Source: Croceimicrobium sp963977415
GTDB lineage: Bacteria; Bacteroidota; Bacteroidia; Flavobacteriales; Schleiferiaceae
NCBI GenBank assembly: GCA_963977415.1
Contig: CAXBOS010000003.1
Span: 248,001-312,000 of the forward strand
DNA: 64,000 nucleotides
Reading direction: 5' to 3'
Below, piece by piece: positions 40,904 through 50,565 of the stretch; within the stretch, counting starts at the first letter, position 1, and each line of letters opens with the position of its first letter. Position numbers and translations under genes: made by a program. The notes below the pieces were generated by a model that did no database searches, had not been told where the DNA came from, and saw only the letters and a list, made by a program, of their open reading frames with translations.

Positions 40904-42574
40904 TTATCCTGGGCCTTGTAAATCCAAGTCCTTACGCTTTATATACATAAAGCCATCGAGCGAATTATTAAACAAAGGATCAATATTAAAGCAAACCACT
41001 AAAGCCTGACTTTGGATATACTTTTTAATTAAAGGAGGAATCCGTAAAGAGCCCGGCTCAATTTCTTCCAACTTCCGATCAAAGGCGACCATATCGCTGG
41101 GAATATCATCCCATAGTCCCTTCTTATTGAGTAAGTTTAAATCCAACTTAAAAGTTTTGCGCGGTCTAATAAGGCTAGCCAAACTCGCATCACCATGATT
41201 TTTAAGCAAGTAGCTAACCATTAGGGATTTACTAAAAGGAGAAAACCGATTGCTTATACTGGCGCAACCCAATATATATTGCAAGTTTTCATCTCTCGCC
41301 ATCAATACCTTTATCGCATTCCATAGAATAAATAGTGGCAATGGCTTTTGTTGGTATTCTTTTACAATAAATGCCCGTCCTAATTCCAAAGAATTTTCAA
41401 ATAGGGGATACGCCGCCGAATCGATTTTGAATAAGGAATGGGTGTAAAAGCCATTTATACCAAAGCGCTTAAAAACCTGCGGACCGTATGCCAATCGATA
41501 AGCACCTACTAAACATTCCGCCTCCTCATCCCATAAAAGCAAGTGGTGGTAATGGTAATCGTAAGTATCTAAATCCAGGGCCTTATTGCTTCCTTCGCCT
41601 ATTTCTCTGAAACTAATCTCGCGTAAGCGCCCAATCTGCTTTAGCAAATGTGGGATATCTTCGGCTTCCGCAAGAAATACCGCGAATTGCTTTTTGCTTA
41701 TAACTAACTTCTCCTTGTTAGCCAATAATGCGATTTCACTTTTTAGAACTTCTACCCTAGGCTCCTCGGCTACTTCCTCGGCTTTTAAAGGTCGCCTACT
41801 TAGAAACAGACTCTTTTTAGCATGCGGCAGACTTAAAGACAAAATACCCATCCGTTGCAATAACAAAGCCAGTAGGTGGCCATCTTCCTGGTAGGATTTC
41901 ACTTCTTTCGGATAAAGTAAGCGCGCTACTCTAATGGTTGCTTTGCGCCGAAAAATCCATCCTTGCCTAGTTTGCTTCTCTCCCATTAAGTGGGGCTCAA
42001 CGAGGGGCTTGCCATTTTTCAAATACACCGGTAAGATAGGAACCTCATAAGCACGAAAATCCGCTAAAAAGGCTAAAATATTTTTTTCAAGTGGGCGCTT
42101 CACTTTAAGAGCCACTTGCTTCTTTTTAAGCGTAGCCGGCATTAAATAGCCTCTGCCTTCCCCCCGCTCAAAGGCAGATGCGAGGTCAACTGCACTTGCA
42201 GTGCATTTATTTTCCGCAAAAGGAATTATAGATTCCAAAGCCTGAAAGAAATCGGGATCTAGGGAATCATCCTCTGGATTTAGTATAGCAAAGTCTGGTC
42301 GTTTAATACGCACCAAACATAATAGCATTAGTGCATCCCAATGTGTATTTGTACTATTAACTACCACTAAAAATGGTCCCTTTTCAGGAATGCGCTTTAG
42401 CTCTGCTTTATAATATTGCAGCGGGATTTGTAGCTGATTTAAAATTTGAACTACCTCAGAATCTTCCGCAGTGGAGAGGCCCAAAGAATTTCGCCAAAAA
42501 TCATGGTTTCCTTTTTTCTTGAGCAGTTCCTTTTTAAGCTCGGTAAAGGCTAAGGATAGTTTAGCTTTCTTCAT
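40904..42574 (-). CDS. Lipid acyltransferase fusion (OlsF/GlsF-like)
   Basis: 556 aa. An N-terminal PlsC-like region (about residues 50-270) is fused to a C-terminal GNAT-like N-acyltransferase of the OlsB/hemolysin-type family (about 300-540; GEGSNKALDLDTYDYHYHHLLLWD, LELGRAFIVKEYQQ). In Flavobacterium-type OlsF such a fusion makes ornithine or glycine lipids. The catalytic His-Asp site of the PlsC half, normally NHPxGGxDG, reads NSTNTHWDAL here, so the His is replaced by Ser. The O-acyl step is therefore doubtful. It is downstream of lysC by 26 bp on the same strand. Confidence 0.7.
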   Translation of the reverse strand: MKKAKLSLAFTELKKELLKKKGNHDFWRNSLGLSTAEDSEVVQILNQLQIPLQYYKAELKRIPEKGPFLVVVNSTNTHWDALMLLCLVRIKRPDFAILNPEDDSLDPDFFQALESIIPFAENKCTASAVDLASAFERGEGRGYLMPATLKKKQVALKVKRPLEKNILAFLADFRAYEVPILPVYLKNGKPLVEPHLMGEKQTRQGWIFRRKATIRVARLLYPKEVKSYQEDGHLLALLLQRMGILSLSLPHAKKSLFLSRRPLKAEEVAEEPRVEVLKSEIALLANKEKLVISKKQFAVFLAEAEDIPHLLKQIGRLREISFREIGEGSNKALDLDTYDYHYHHLLLWDEEAECLVGAYRLAYGPQVFKRFGINGFYTHSLFKIDSAAYPLFENSLELGRAFIVKEYQQKPLPLFILWNAIKVLMARDENLQYILGCASISNRFSPFSKSLMVSYLLKNHGDASLASLIRPRKTFKLDLNLLNKKGLWDDIPSDMVAFDRKLEEIEPGSLRIPPLIKKYIQSQALVVCFNIDPLFNNSLDGFMYIKRKDLDLQGPG

Positions 42575-42600
42575 TTTAAAAGAGCTTGGATATCTTCAAC

Positions 42601-43857
42601 TTATTCGGATAGCGCCACCTGATAGGTGCCAACGGTAATTTGCTCCAATAGTACTTTACCGCGCTTTTTTATTTGCTCGCGGGCAGATGCGTTATGATGA
42701 CGAATGGTATAAAGACTGATGTCTTCACGTTGTTCTAAATCAAAGCTTTTAGCCAATTCTTCACAAAGAGGAAAGGCATTGATTGGATCGTAATTAATGC
42801 AGAAGGAGGAACTTACCGCTGAATGTTGTGAAAGGTTTACTCTTGCACCAAATTGATGAAAAAGTTGGTAAATTTTCGACAAGTGATCTTCGGCAATAAA
42901 GGCCAAATCGCGGGTACTAAGCTTTATTAATAACTGATTCTCTTTTTTAATAAAACAGGAAGCCATCGGATCTAAACTTACTCCTTCACTAATGGTAGTG
43001 CCTTCCGCGGCAGGATTCTCAAAAGACTTTACTTTTAAAGGAATTCCCTTCTCCTGCAAAGGCTGAATGGTTTTAGGGTGTATTACTGATGCTCCGTAAA
43101 AAGCCAGCTCAATTGCTTCGCGATAATTGATTCGATTCAGTAAAACGGTATCTTCAAAAACCTTGGGATCACCATTTAAAACACCAGGCACATCTTTCCA
43201 TATTACTACCTCAGAAGCCGCCAAACAATAGGCGATTACCGAGGCCGAGTAGTCAGAACCTTCCCTACCTAAAGTGGTAGTATTCCCCATATCATCGGAA
43301 CCAATAAAACCTTGGGTTAAATACCGCGCACCTTCTCGTACCGAATCTTGCAGCATACGTTTGGTATAAGCCCAGTCAATACGAGCAAAACGATAACTCT
43401 GATCCGTTTTTATTAAACGACGCGCATCGAGCCAAATATTTTGATAGGAGTTTTGATTTAAGTAGGCAGAAACGATTTTAGTAGAAAGCAGCTCGCCAAA
43501 GGATACAATTTGATCGTAAACTTTATTGAAGCCTCCGTTTATTAAACCACTTAACTTCATGCGAAGCTGCGTAAATAACTGCGAAACCTCCTCATAAACA
43601 GAATGAGCTTGAGGAAAGTCTAAATCAGCAATAATATCTAAATGATATTTCTCTAATGCCAATAGCGCTTTTTCACAGGCCGGTTTATCGCCCGCCAAAT
43701 GGAAAGCCACAATTTTTTCTAAGGCATTGGTGCTTTTACCCATGGCCGAAATAACCACGAGAATATCATCTTCGGTAAAGAATTCTAAAACCGAAGCTAC
43801 CCTTCTTACACCCGCCGCATCTTTTACACTTGCTCCCCCAAATTTAAAAACCTTCAT
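42601..43857 (-). CDS. lysC: Aspartokinase
   Basis: 418 aa. It phosphorylates aspartate as the first step to lysine, threonine, methionine and diaminopimelate. The signatures MKVFKFGGASV, VVISAMGKSTNALE and TTTLGREGSDYSASVIAY are present, and two ACT-like regulatory segments follow after about residue 300. There is no fused homoserine dehydrogenase. lysA lies 6 kb away in the same window. Confidence 0.93.
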   Translation of the reverse strand: MKVFKFGGASVKDAAGVRRVASVLEFFTEDDILVVISAMGKSTNALEKIVAFHLAGDKPACEKALLALEKYHLDIIADLDFPQAHSVYEEVSQLFTQLRMKLSGLINGGFNKVYDQIVSFGELLSTKIVSAYLNQNSYQNIWLDARRLIKTDQSYRFARIDWAYTKRMLQDSVREGARYLTQGFIGSDDMGNTTTLGREGSDYSASVIAYCLAASEVVIWKDVPGVLNGDPKVFEDTVLLNRINYREAIELAFYGASVIHPKTIQPLQEKGIPLKVKSFENPAAEGTTISEGVSLDPMASCFIKKENQLLIKLSTRDLAFIAEDHLSKIYQLFHQFGARVNLSQHSAVSSSFCINYDPINAFPLCEELAKSFDLEQREDISLYTIRHHNASAREQIKKRGKVLLEQITVGTYQVALSE

Positions 43858-43871
43858 ACTTTAAATTTTGC

Positions 43872-43879
43872 CAAAAGTA
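43872..43879 (-). promoter_or_regulatory. Promoter for lysC
   Basis: On the minus strand TACTTTTG fits TAnnTTTG. A TTTG box lies 17 bp upstream, a good -33 position. The -7 box is 14 bp before the lysC ATG. Confidence 0.6.
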
Positions 43880-43942
43880 AAAAGAAATAAGGCTGACAAA
43901 GGGATTAAAGGCCATTGCTCTTAAAGTAATCCGCTATTGATC

Positions 43943-43983
43943 AAAAAAGAGGCTGCCTGTAATAAATACAAGTAGCCTCTTTC
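43943..43983. terminator. Terminator between sbtB and lysC
   Basis: AAAGAGGCT and AGCCTCTTT form a 9-bp stem with a loop of about 19 nt, flanked by A-rich and T-rich sequence. It lies upstream of lysC and downstream of sbtB in the minus-strand direction from 44327, so it may end the icd-sbt operon. Confidence 0.65.
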
Positions 43984-44033
43984 TATATCGCCTTTACCTA
44001 AATGTAAACAGGCTGTAGGTGTAAATAAATAAC

Positions 44034-44327
44034 TTAATGCTTCACCCACTGCGCATCTGCAACAGCGCAAATACCACCCGATTCTTCTAGCATCGAGCGG
44101 ATTAACTCTTTCATACTTTCAAACTTATCGATAGAGCAATACCAAATAATTAAGGTATTGGTAAAGGCATCCGATAGACCTAAACCGTCTTGCATACCCC
44201 TATTACCCATACCGCTCACCTTTTCGATTAGCGTAAAACCTTCGACCTTTTCTTTGGCAAAAAGTTTTAAAAAGGTGTCTTTTTCCGCATGTGGAACAAT
44301 GATTTCCACTCTTTTTATATTTTCCAT
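44034..44327 (-). CDS. sbtB: PII-like protein SbtB, partner of the bicarbonate transporter
   Basis: 97 aa with a PII fold: RVEIIVPHAEKDTFLKLFAKEKVEGFTLIEKVSGMGNRGM, a T-loop region GLGLSDAFTN and LESGGICAVADAQ near the end. Adjacency to SbtA (1 bp between them) makes the SbtB identity strong. SbtB binds adenyl nucleotides (AMP, cAMP) and controls SbtA. It is the last gene of a tetR-icd-sbtA-sbtB operon. Confidence 0.88.
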   Translation of the reverse strand: MENIKRVEIIVPHAEKDTFLKLFAKEKVEGFTLIEKVSGMGNRGMQDGLGLSDAFTNTLIIWYCSIDKFESMKELIRSMLEESGGICAVADAQWVKH

Positions 44328-44328
44328 T

Positions 44329-45294
44329 TTAGGCGTAAATGAGTTCGAGAAGTGAATAATAAACTGGAATTCCGACTATGATGTTTAAGGGGAAGGTAAT
44401 GCCCAGTGAAAGAGGTACGTAAATTCCAGGATTAGCCTGAGGTACCGCCATACGCATCGCGGCAGGGACCGCAATATAACTGGCACTAGCAGCCAAAATA
44501 GTCAGTAAAAAGGCATTGCCTAAACTAATACCTAAAAGCGGGCAAAGGAGCATGGTAACCCCAGCATTGAGTAGTGGTATGATAATACCAAAAGCTAGCA
44601 AAAAGCCACCTTTCGCTTTGAGGCCAGAAATACGTTTACCGGCTAGTAAACCCATATCTAACATAAAAAGACTCAATATTCCTTTAAAGAGATTTTCACT
44701 AAAAGGCGCTACTCCTTTATACTGCTCATCAGAAATTAACAAGCCAATGACCAAGCTTAGAAGAATGATAAAAACAGAGCCGTTGGTTAGCGCTTCATGC
44801 AGCACCGATTTAAAATTATTCTTCCCTTTTCCTTGGGTGCTCCGACCAATTAATATTACCCCGACTATTATTGCTGGCGATTCCATAATCGCTAAGGCAG
44901 CAATCATATGTCCACCGAAAGCTACACCCGACTGCTCTAAAAAGGCCACGGCTGTTACAAAAGTTACCGCACTAACCGAACCATAAGTGGCGGCAATTGC
45001 TCCAGCATTATAGATATCTATTTTGCGCTTTAAAATGTAAAAAGTATAAATAGGAACAATGACCGCTAGAAAAACTGCAAAACCGAGAGGCTTTAGCATC
45101 AAGGCCCAGTCTTCGCCATGAGCCAATTCTATCCCTCCTTTTAAACCGATGGAAAAAAGCAGAAAAAGTGATAGAAATTTAGCCACTTCGCGTGGAATTT
45201 CTAAATCGGACCGGACCAAGACTGCGAGCAGTCCACCTATAAAAAATAATATAGGCGGACTGAGCAGGTTTTCTAAAATTAGAGAGGTGTTCAT
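44329..45294 (-). CDS. sbtA: Sodium-dependent bicarbonate transporter SbtA
   Basis: 321 aa, ten or so hydrophobic segments. The family blocks GLKGGIELAHGEDWA, TYGSVSAVTFVTA and ILAASASYIAVPAAMRMAVPQANPG are clear. It takes up HCO3- with Na+ in cyanobacteria. In a heterotroph it may feed carboxylases. The start is 9 bp after icd and the stop is 1 bp before sbtB, so the genes are co-transcribed. Confidence 0.92.
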   Translation of the reverse strand: MNTSLILENLLSPPILFFIGGLLAVLVRSDLEIPREVAKFLSLFLLFSIGLKGGIELAHGEDWALMLKPLGFAVFLAVIVPIYTFYILKRKIDIYNAGAIAATYGSVSAVTFVTAVAFLEQSGVAFGGHMIAALAIMESPAIIVGVILIGRSTQGKGKNNFKSVLHEALTNGSVFIILLSLVIGLLISDEQYKGVAPFSENLFKGILSLFMLDMGLLAGKRISGLKAKGGFLLAFGIIIPLLNAGVTMLLCPLLGISLGNAFLLTILAASASYIAVPAAMRMAVPQANPGIYVPLSLGITFPLNIIVGIPVYYSLLELIYA

Positions 45295-45303
45295 AGCTAT
45301 GCT

Positions 45304-46767
45304 TTATTCACCTTGGCCCAATGAGAAGGCCAACTTATCGTTGAAATAATAGAGGTTTTCTGTTTTAACCACATCAATTCCTTCTTTTAATAGTGCCATC
45401 ATTAGCTGTGGAATGGTTTCCTTTTCCACGGCTTTCATACTATTTACATCTTTAGGATTGTGTTTATTTACAAAGCGACAACGCCAATGATCCGTGCAAA
45501 AAGTTTCGGGTAATCCGTCGGGATAAACCTTCACGCCGCGATTGGTAATCATCTTCAATTTCAAATGATCCCCCGCGTGGGTTTCCAATAAAGCGCCTAA
45601 TTGCACTGGTGTAAGATGACTATTATCGATAAACAAATCGGCACCCACTAATACTTTATCGTGCTTAGGACGATCGTATTCGGGAATTACAATGGGGCGG
45701 AAATCGTCTTTATTTAATTTCAGAGGACTGATTTCAGCTGGCATCTGCCCTAAGCGCGCAATTACAGCATCAGCAAACTCGCGGGTACCCACTTTTTGTT
45801 TAGAATGGGAACGGTAAATATCGCCAGTATGAATGCCATCTTCGATAGTTTTATACCAAGCGTTGGCAATATTCATGGCGGCATCAAGCTGACCTAAATG
45901 CTGCAACATTAAAACCGCTGCGGAAATTAAACCACTGGGATTTGCCATATTTTTTCCCGAAATATCAGGAGCCGAACCATGCACCGCTTCAAACATGGCA
46001 AAGCCCTTACCAATATTAGAAGAGCCTCCTAAACCAACAGAGCCAGTGATTTGGGCCGCAATGTCGCTGATTATATCACCGTATAAGTTAAGAGTAACGA
46101 TTACGTCAAACTGCTCGGGCTGATCCGCTAAAAGAGCGGCACCAATGTCAATAATTTTTAGTTCGCTTTCAATTTCGGGATACTCTAAAGCCATCTCTTT
46201 GAAAACAGAACTGAAAAGACCGTCTGTCAATTTCATAATATTATCCTTCACCATACAGGTTACTTTTTTACGACCGTTATTGCGGGCGTATTCAAAAGCA
46301 TAGCGGATAATTTTTTGGGTACCAGGAATGGTAATCAGCTTTAAGCACTGAAATACATCGGTAGTCTGACGGTGCTCGATACCAGCATAAAGATCTTCTT
46401 CATTTTCACGTACTATAACCACATCCATCTCTGGGTGCTTACTTTCGATAAATGGCGATAAACTTTTGCAAGGACGAATATTTGCAAAAAGACCTAGTGA
46501 CTTGCGGATGGTCACATTTAAACTTTTGTAACCGCCTCCTTGAGGTGTAGTAATGGGGGCCTTTAAAAATACTTTATTGCGACGAAGGATATCCCATGAT
46601 TCGGTGGTAATACCTGCCGTATTGCCAGACAAATATACTTTCTCACCGATATCAATAAAATCATAATCTAAGTCAGCTCCCGCAGCTTCCATAATGCGCA
46701 GAGTGGCGTCCATAATTTCTGGACCAATGCCGTCGCCTTTAGCAACCGTAATACGTGCTTTACTCAT
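45304..46767 (-). CDS. icd: NADP-dependent isocitrate dehydrogenase
   Basis: 487 aa, in the about 480-residue form common in Bacteroidota. It turns isocitrate into 2-oxoglutarate, CO2 and NADPH. The substrate-binding region is PQGGGYKSLNVTIRKSLGLFANIRPCKS, and the metal and cofactor region is YGDIISDIAAQITGSVGLGGSSNIG, with EAVHGSAPDISGKNMANPSG. It sits 10 bp after the tetR-like gene and 9 bp before sbtA, so one operon. The gene set suggests a link between decarboxylation and bicarbonate use. Confidence 0.94.
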   Translation of the reverse strand: MSKARITVAKGDGIGPEIMDATLRIMEAAGADLDYDFIDIGEKVYLSGNTAGITTESWDILRRNKVFLKAPITTPQGGGYKSLNVTIRKSLGLFANIRPCKSLSPFIESKHPEMDVVIVRENEEDLYAGIEHRQTTDVFQCLKLITIPGTQKIIRYAFEYARNNGRKKVTCMVKDNIMKLTDGLFSSVFKEMALEYPEIESELKIIDIGAALLADQPEQFDVIVTLNLYGDIISDIAAQITGSVGLGGSSNIGKGFAMFEAVHGSAPDISGKNMANPSGLISAAVLMLQHLGQLDAAMNIANAWYKTIEDGIHTGDIYRSHSKQKVGTREFADAVIARLGQMPAEISPLKLNKDDFRPIVIPEYDRPKHDKVLVGADLFIDNSHLTPVQLGALLETHAGDHLKLKMITNRGVKVYPDGLPETFCTDHWRCRFVNKHNPKDVNSMKAVEKETIPQLMMALLKEGIDVVKTENLYYFNDKLAFSLGQGE

Positions 46768-46777
46768 TTGTAAATTT

Positions 46778-47461
46778 TTAGGGTTTAATTTTTAGTGAAT
46801 TATAGAGTAGTTGTAGTAAAAAATCGTCTAGCTTAACCTGATCCGTCTCGTGCGGAAAATCGGTTAAGGCGGGTAAATGTTTGGCGTAGTATTTTAACGA
46901 ATGTGACATTTCAATAATGGTGGTAGCCAAAGCTAATGGATATTTCTCATCGGGCTTAACCGCCAAGATCATATTCGCTAAAAGAGCGGTGATACTTTTA
47001 TAAGGAGCAAAAAAGCGCTTGGCATTATCTTCATCCACTTGCGCGTGATAGTAGGCTTTAGAGCCTTCATTAATAACCAGCTCACGCAAATCATATTTGG
47101 TAATAACCCCAGGATCGGCGGCTACGGACGGAATATTACTAATTACCCGCACTGCCTTAACTAAGCTTTGTAAAGGATCTGTTTCAATGGCGGTAAAAAC
47201 CTTTACCTGCTGCTCTAACCAAGTCCAATACAGCTGAAAGTAATACTGCAACAGTCGCTGCTTATTTGCAAAATACTTGTAAACCGTTGCTTCAGTAATC
47301 CCTGCTTCTGTAGCTAGTTTTTTGGCGGTAAAAGCCTCGATACCGTTTTCTAAAATCAATTTTGCCCCAGAAGCAATGACCTTCCTTCCTGTTACAGAAC
47401 TTGTTGGATCTTTAATATAAAGATCACTATTTAAGGTAAAAGAATACTTGGAAGTAGTCAT
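46778..47461 (-). CDS. TetR-family transcriptional regulator
   Basis: 227 aa from the ATG at 47461; the frame has an earlier ATG at 47509, but a near-consensus -7 box (TACTTTCG) overlaps that start, which favours 47461. The N-terminal helix-turn-helix is SGAKLILENGIEAFTAKKLATEAGITEATVYKYFANKQRLLQYYF. The ligand domain is unlike named families. It leads the icd-sbtA-sbtB operon and may regulate it or respond to a metabolic signal; unlike many TetR repressors it is in the same direction as its presumed targets. Confidence 0.85.
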   Translation of the reverse strand: MTTSKYSFTLNSDLYIKDPTSSVTGRKVIASGAKLILENGIEAFTAKKLATEAGITEATVYKYFANKQRLLQYYFQLYWTWLEQQVKVFTAIETDPLQSLVKAVRVISNIPSVAADPGVITKYDLRELVINEGSKAYYHAQVDEDNAKRFFAPYKSITALLANMILAVKPDEKYPLALATTIIEMSHSLKYYAKHLPALTDFPHETDQVKLDDFLLQLLYNSLKIKP

Positions 47462-47565
47462 GCTTTCATCAATTATAGTAATACTATATTCCGCGAAAGT
47501 AAAACCCAAATATCAAATAGTAAAGCCTTTTATTGAAAATTTTCGAAAAATAAAATTTAGGGCAT

Positions 47566-48786
47566 CTAGCTGGCCGCAGAACCGGCCAAAAAGCCACTAG
47601 TCCAAGCATGTTGAAAATTAAAGCCGCCCGTTACGCCGTCAACGTTTAATACTTCACCCGCAAGATGGATGTTGGGATATTTTTTAAGAGCGAAGGTTTT
47701 CAGATCGACTTCTAATAAGTCTACTCCTCCCGCCGTTACAAACTCCTCTTTAAAAGTAGTTTTACCATTTACTGCAAAGGGACAGGCGCCAATAAAGCGT
47801 ACCATCCGATTTAGCTCTTTATTAGATAGTTCAGCATAAACCTTCGCTTCTCCTACTTCTGCCTTGAGCATTAAAGCCTGCCACAAACGGGCGGGTAAAC
47901 CAAACTGGGCATTACCGAAAACCCGCTTTCGTACCCCTTCTTCGCGTAAGCTTAACAAGAATTGACGAAGCTCTTCCTCCTTAAGGTTAGTCCAATTTAT
48001 TAAAATGGGAAACTGATAACTGCGTTTAAAGAAATCGAGGGCATGCCAAGCAGAAAGTTTAATAATGGCGGGGGCACTAAAACCCCAATGTGTGATTAAA
48101 ACAGGCCCCTCTTGTCGCCATTTAGTCCCTGGCACTTGCACCGAGCCCAGCGGAACGGACAGACCTTTTAAGTCTTTCAAATCTGAGCTTGGCACATTAA
48201 AAGTAAAGAGGGAAGCAATGGGATCATGCAGCTGTAATCCTAGTTTTTCTAAAAATTGATAGCCACGTAATTGGGGGCTTCCGCCCGATGCGATTATAAG
48301 CGAGCGACAACTAAAAGCTTGATTATTTTTAAAGTTCAGAACCACTTCCGTTTCATTGAGCGGCTCAATAGACAAGAGCTCCATAGACTTATGCAAAATA
48401 ATGCCTAGCCTATTCGCCTCCCCCTCTAAACAATCAATTATACTTTGCGATGAATCACTTTTTGGGAAAACCCGTCCGTCATCTTCCGTTTTCAAAGGAA
48501 CTCCTCTTTGCTCAAACCAAGCACGGGTTTCTTTAGGACCAAAAAGTGAAAATGGCTTCTTCAGGCTGCGACCGCCTCGGGGATAATATTTTATCAATTG
48601 CGCCGGCGATTCACAGTCGTGGGTAACATTGCAGCGACCGCCACCACTTACCATTACCTTGGTGAGGGTTTTGCTGGTCTTTTCGAAGATATGCACTTTT
48701 GCTCCCTTTTCGGCTGCGGCTATTGCGGCAAAATAGCCCGCTGCCCCCGCTCCGATTACGGCAATTTCCACTTTTTCTACTTTCAC
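47566..48786 (-). CDS. HI0933-family flavoprotein (FAD-dependent oxidoreductase)
   Basis: 406 aa from a GTG at 48786 (MKVEKVEIAVIGAGAAGYFAAIAAAEKGAKVHIFEK, a classic FAD-binding GxGxxG with acidic strand end). VMVSGGGRCNVTH is the diagnostic HI0933/YhiN motif and AGEVLNVDGVTGGFNFQHAWTSG closes the FAD site. The reaction is not known for most of the family. The GTG start is the only one that keeps the Rossmann strand intact. Confidence 0.88.
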   Translation of the reverse strand: MKVEKVEIAVIGAGAAGYFAAIAAAEKGAKVHIFEKTSKTLTKVMVSGGGRCNVTHDCESPAQLIKYYPRGGRSLKKPFSLFGPKETRAWFEQRGVPLKTEDDGRVFPKSDSSQSIIDCLEGEANRLGIILHKSMELLSIEPLNETEVVLNFKNNQAFSCRSLIIASGGSPQLRGYQFLEKLGLQLHDPIASLFTFNVPSSDLKDLKGLSVPLGSVQVPGTKWRQEGPVLITHWGFSAPAIIKLSAWHALDFFKRSYQFPILINWTNLKEEELRQFLLSLREEGVRKRVFGNAQFGLPARLWQALMLKAEVGEAKVYAELSNKELNRMVRFIGACPFAVNGKTTFKEEFVTAGGVDLLEVDLKTFALKKYPNIHLAGEVLNVDGVTGGFNFQHAWTSGFLAGSAAS

Positions 48787-48852
48787 TTTTAAAAGTCAAA
48801 TTTGCCTAGGCCAATATTAATTGGTAAAGCTTTGATTTCACATCGAACTCAT

Positions 48853-49308
48853 TTAATACTCCTCCTGCAAACTTAGTTTGCAATTCCACCATTCCGTTTC
48901 TATATCTGCTCCCAACTTTTTATAAAAATCAACAGCGGGAGTATTCCAATCAATTACCTGCCAATCTAAACGATTGGCTCCTGCTTTCTTAGTGGTTTTA
49001 GCGGTTTCTTTTAAAAGAGCTAAACCAATACCTTGGCCGCGCAATTCGGGTTTAACATAAAGATCTTCCAGGTAAAAGCAAGTTCCTTTCCAAGTAGAAT
49101 AGCGTTTGTAATAAAGCGAAATCCCTACCACTTCTCCCTGCAGCTCGGCTACTAAAAACTCAAACCAGCCCGCCTGCCAATCGGCTAAAAGCTGCGCTTC
49201 AGTATTTTCTACCTGTTCAGCGGCACGCTCGTATTCTGCTAACTCCTTAATTAAAGCCAGCAAGGCCGGCATGTCGTTTTCTTGTCCTAATCTAATAATC
49301 GCTTTCAA
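48853..49308 (-). CDS. GNAT acetyltransferase, diamine N-acetyltransferase-like
   Basis: 151 aa. The acetyl-CoA loop is VKPELRGQGIGLALLKE, and the family of spermidine/spermine acetyltransferases is suggested by GTCFYLEDLYVKPE and DWNTPAVDFYKKLGA. The start overlaps the lysA stop by 4 bp, so it is translationally coupled to lysA. Its substrate may be a polyamine or another primary amine. Confidence 0.85.
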   Translation of the reverse strand: MKAIIRLGQENDMPALLALIKELAEYERAAEQVENTEAQLLADWQAGWFEFLVAELQGEVVGISLYYKRYSTWKGTCFYLEDLYVKPELRGQGIGLALLKETAKTTKKAGANRLDWQVIDWNTPAVDFYKKLGADIETEWWNCKLSLQEEY

Positions 49309-50546
49309 CGTAATTCTTTTAGTTCAACTTGATTAGCAAGAATATCTGCTAAGGTTTCTGCCTTGCGGATTAAATGTGCTTTACCATTTAAAACAAGCAC
49401 TTCCGCGGGTTTTAAACGGCTGTTGTAATTATTGGCCATCGTAAAGCAATAGGCGCCAGCATTGCGAAAAGCTAAGTAGTCGCCTTCTGATATTTCGCTA
49501 ATCTGACGATCCAAAGCAAACGTGTCGGTTTCGCAGATATAACCCACTACCGAATAAACTCTAGTTTTGCCATTAGGATTACTCAAGTTTTCAATATGAT
49601 GGTAGGCATCATAAAACATAGGACGAATAAGGTGATTCATGCCACTATCCATTTGGGCAAAAACGGTAGCCGTAGTTTGTTTCAAGGCATTTACACGGGC
49701 AATAAAAGTCCCCGATTCACTCACCAAAAACTTACCAGGTTCAAATTCGATCTCCAAGTCACGACCGTAGTTTGCGCAGAATTCTTTAAACATCGCCGTC
49801 ATCTTCTCCCCTAACTCTTCTACATTAGTGGCATTATCTCCCTCTTTATAAGGCACTTTAAAACCGGAGCCAAAATCGAGATATTTTAAATCGGGAAAAG
49901 CATGCGCCGCATCAAACAATAATTCTGCTCCTTTTAAAAAGGTATCTACATCTAAAATATCACTACCTGTATGCATGTGAACGCCTTCCACGCGAATATT
50001 CAAACTTTTTACAATGCGCTCTAAGTGGCGACCTTGGTGGATGGAAATCCCAAACTTGGAGTCGATATGTCCAACCGATATTTTCGCATGCCCACCCGCC
50101 ATAATATGCGGATTAATACGAATACAAACTGGGTAGCTATTTCCGTAAAGCGCACCGAATTGCTCTAATTGACTAAGGTTATCGATATTAACTTTCACTC
50201 CATATTTTACTGCTTGCTTAATTTCCTCAAGCGAAACACCATTAGGAGTAAAAATGATATTAGCGGGATCAAAACCAGCCTTTAAACCGACCTCAACTTC
50301 TTGAATCGAAACCGTATCTAAACCCGAGCCTAGACTGTGCAAATAGCGTAGGATATTAATGTTATTCAGAGCCTTACATGCGTAATTAATCTTCAGCTTC
50401 ACATCCTTAAAAGCACCTTTTAAGCGATTGTATTGTGACTCTATTTTGGCCGCATCATAAACATAAAGCGGTGCACCAAATTCTTCTGCTAAGGCTGAGG
50501 CTGATAAGCCCCCGATTAAATAGCCGTTCTCTGTAGGTATTAACAT
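49305..50546 (-). CDS. lysA: Diaminopimelate decarboxylase
   Basis: 413 aa, normal length. The PLP enzyme makes lysine from meso-diaminopimelate. The PLP lysine is in INYACKALNN. Other marks are HMHTGSDI, FGSGFKVPYK and the C-terminal CETDTFALDRQ and AYCFTMANNYNSR. It leads an operon with the GNAT gene, and has a TAnnTTTG box upstream. Confidence 0.95.
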   Translation of the reverse strand: MLIPTENGYLIGGLSASALAEEFGAPLYVYDAAKIESQYNRLKGAFKDVKLKINYACKALNNINILRYLHSLGSGLDTVSIQEVEVGLKAGFDPANIIFTPNGVSLEEIKQAVKYGVKVNIDNLSQLEQFGALYGNSYPVCIRINPHIMAGGHAKISVGHIDSKFGISIHQGRHLERIVKSLNIRVEGVHMHTGSDILDVDTFLKGAELLFDAAHAFPDLKYLDFGSGFKVPYKEGDNATNVEELGEKMTAMFKEFCANYGRDLEIEFEPGKFLVSESGTFIARVNALKQTTATVFAQMDSGMNHLIRPMFYDAYHHIENLSNPNGKTRVYSVVGYICETDTFALDRQISEISEGDYLAFRNAGAYCFTMANNYNSRLKPAEVLVLNGKAHLIRKAETLADILANQVELKELR

Positions 50547-50565
50547 TATTTTTTTAAACTTTCGC

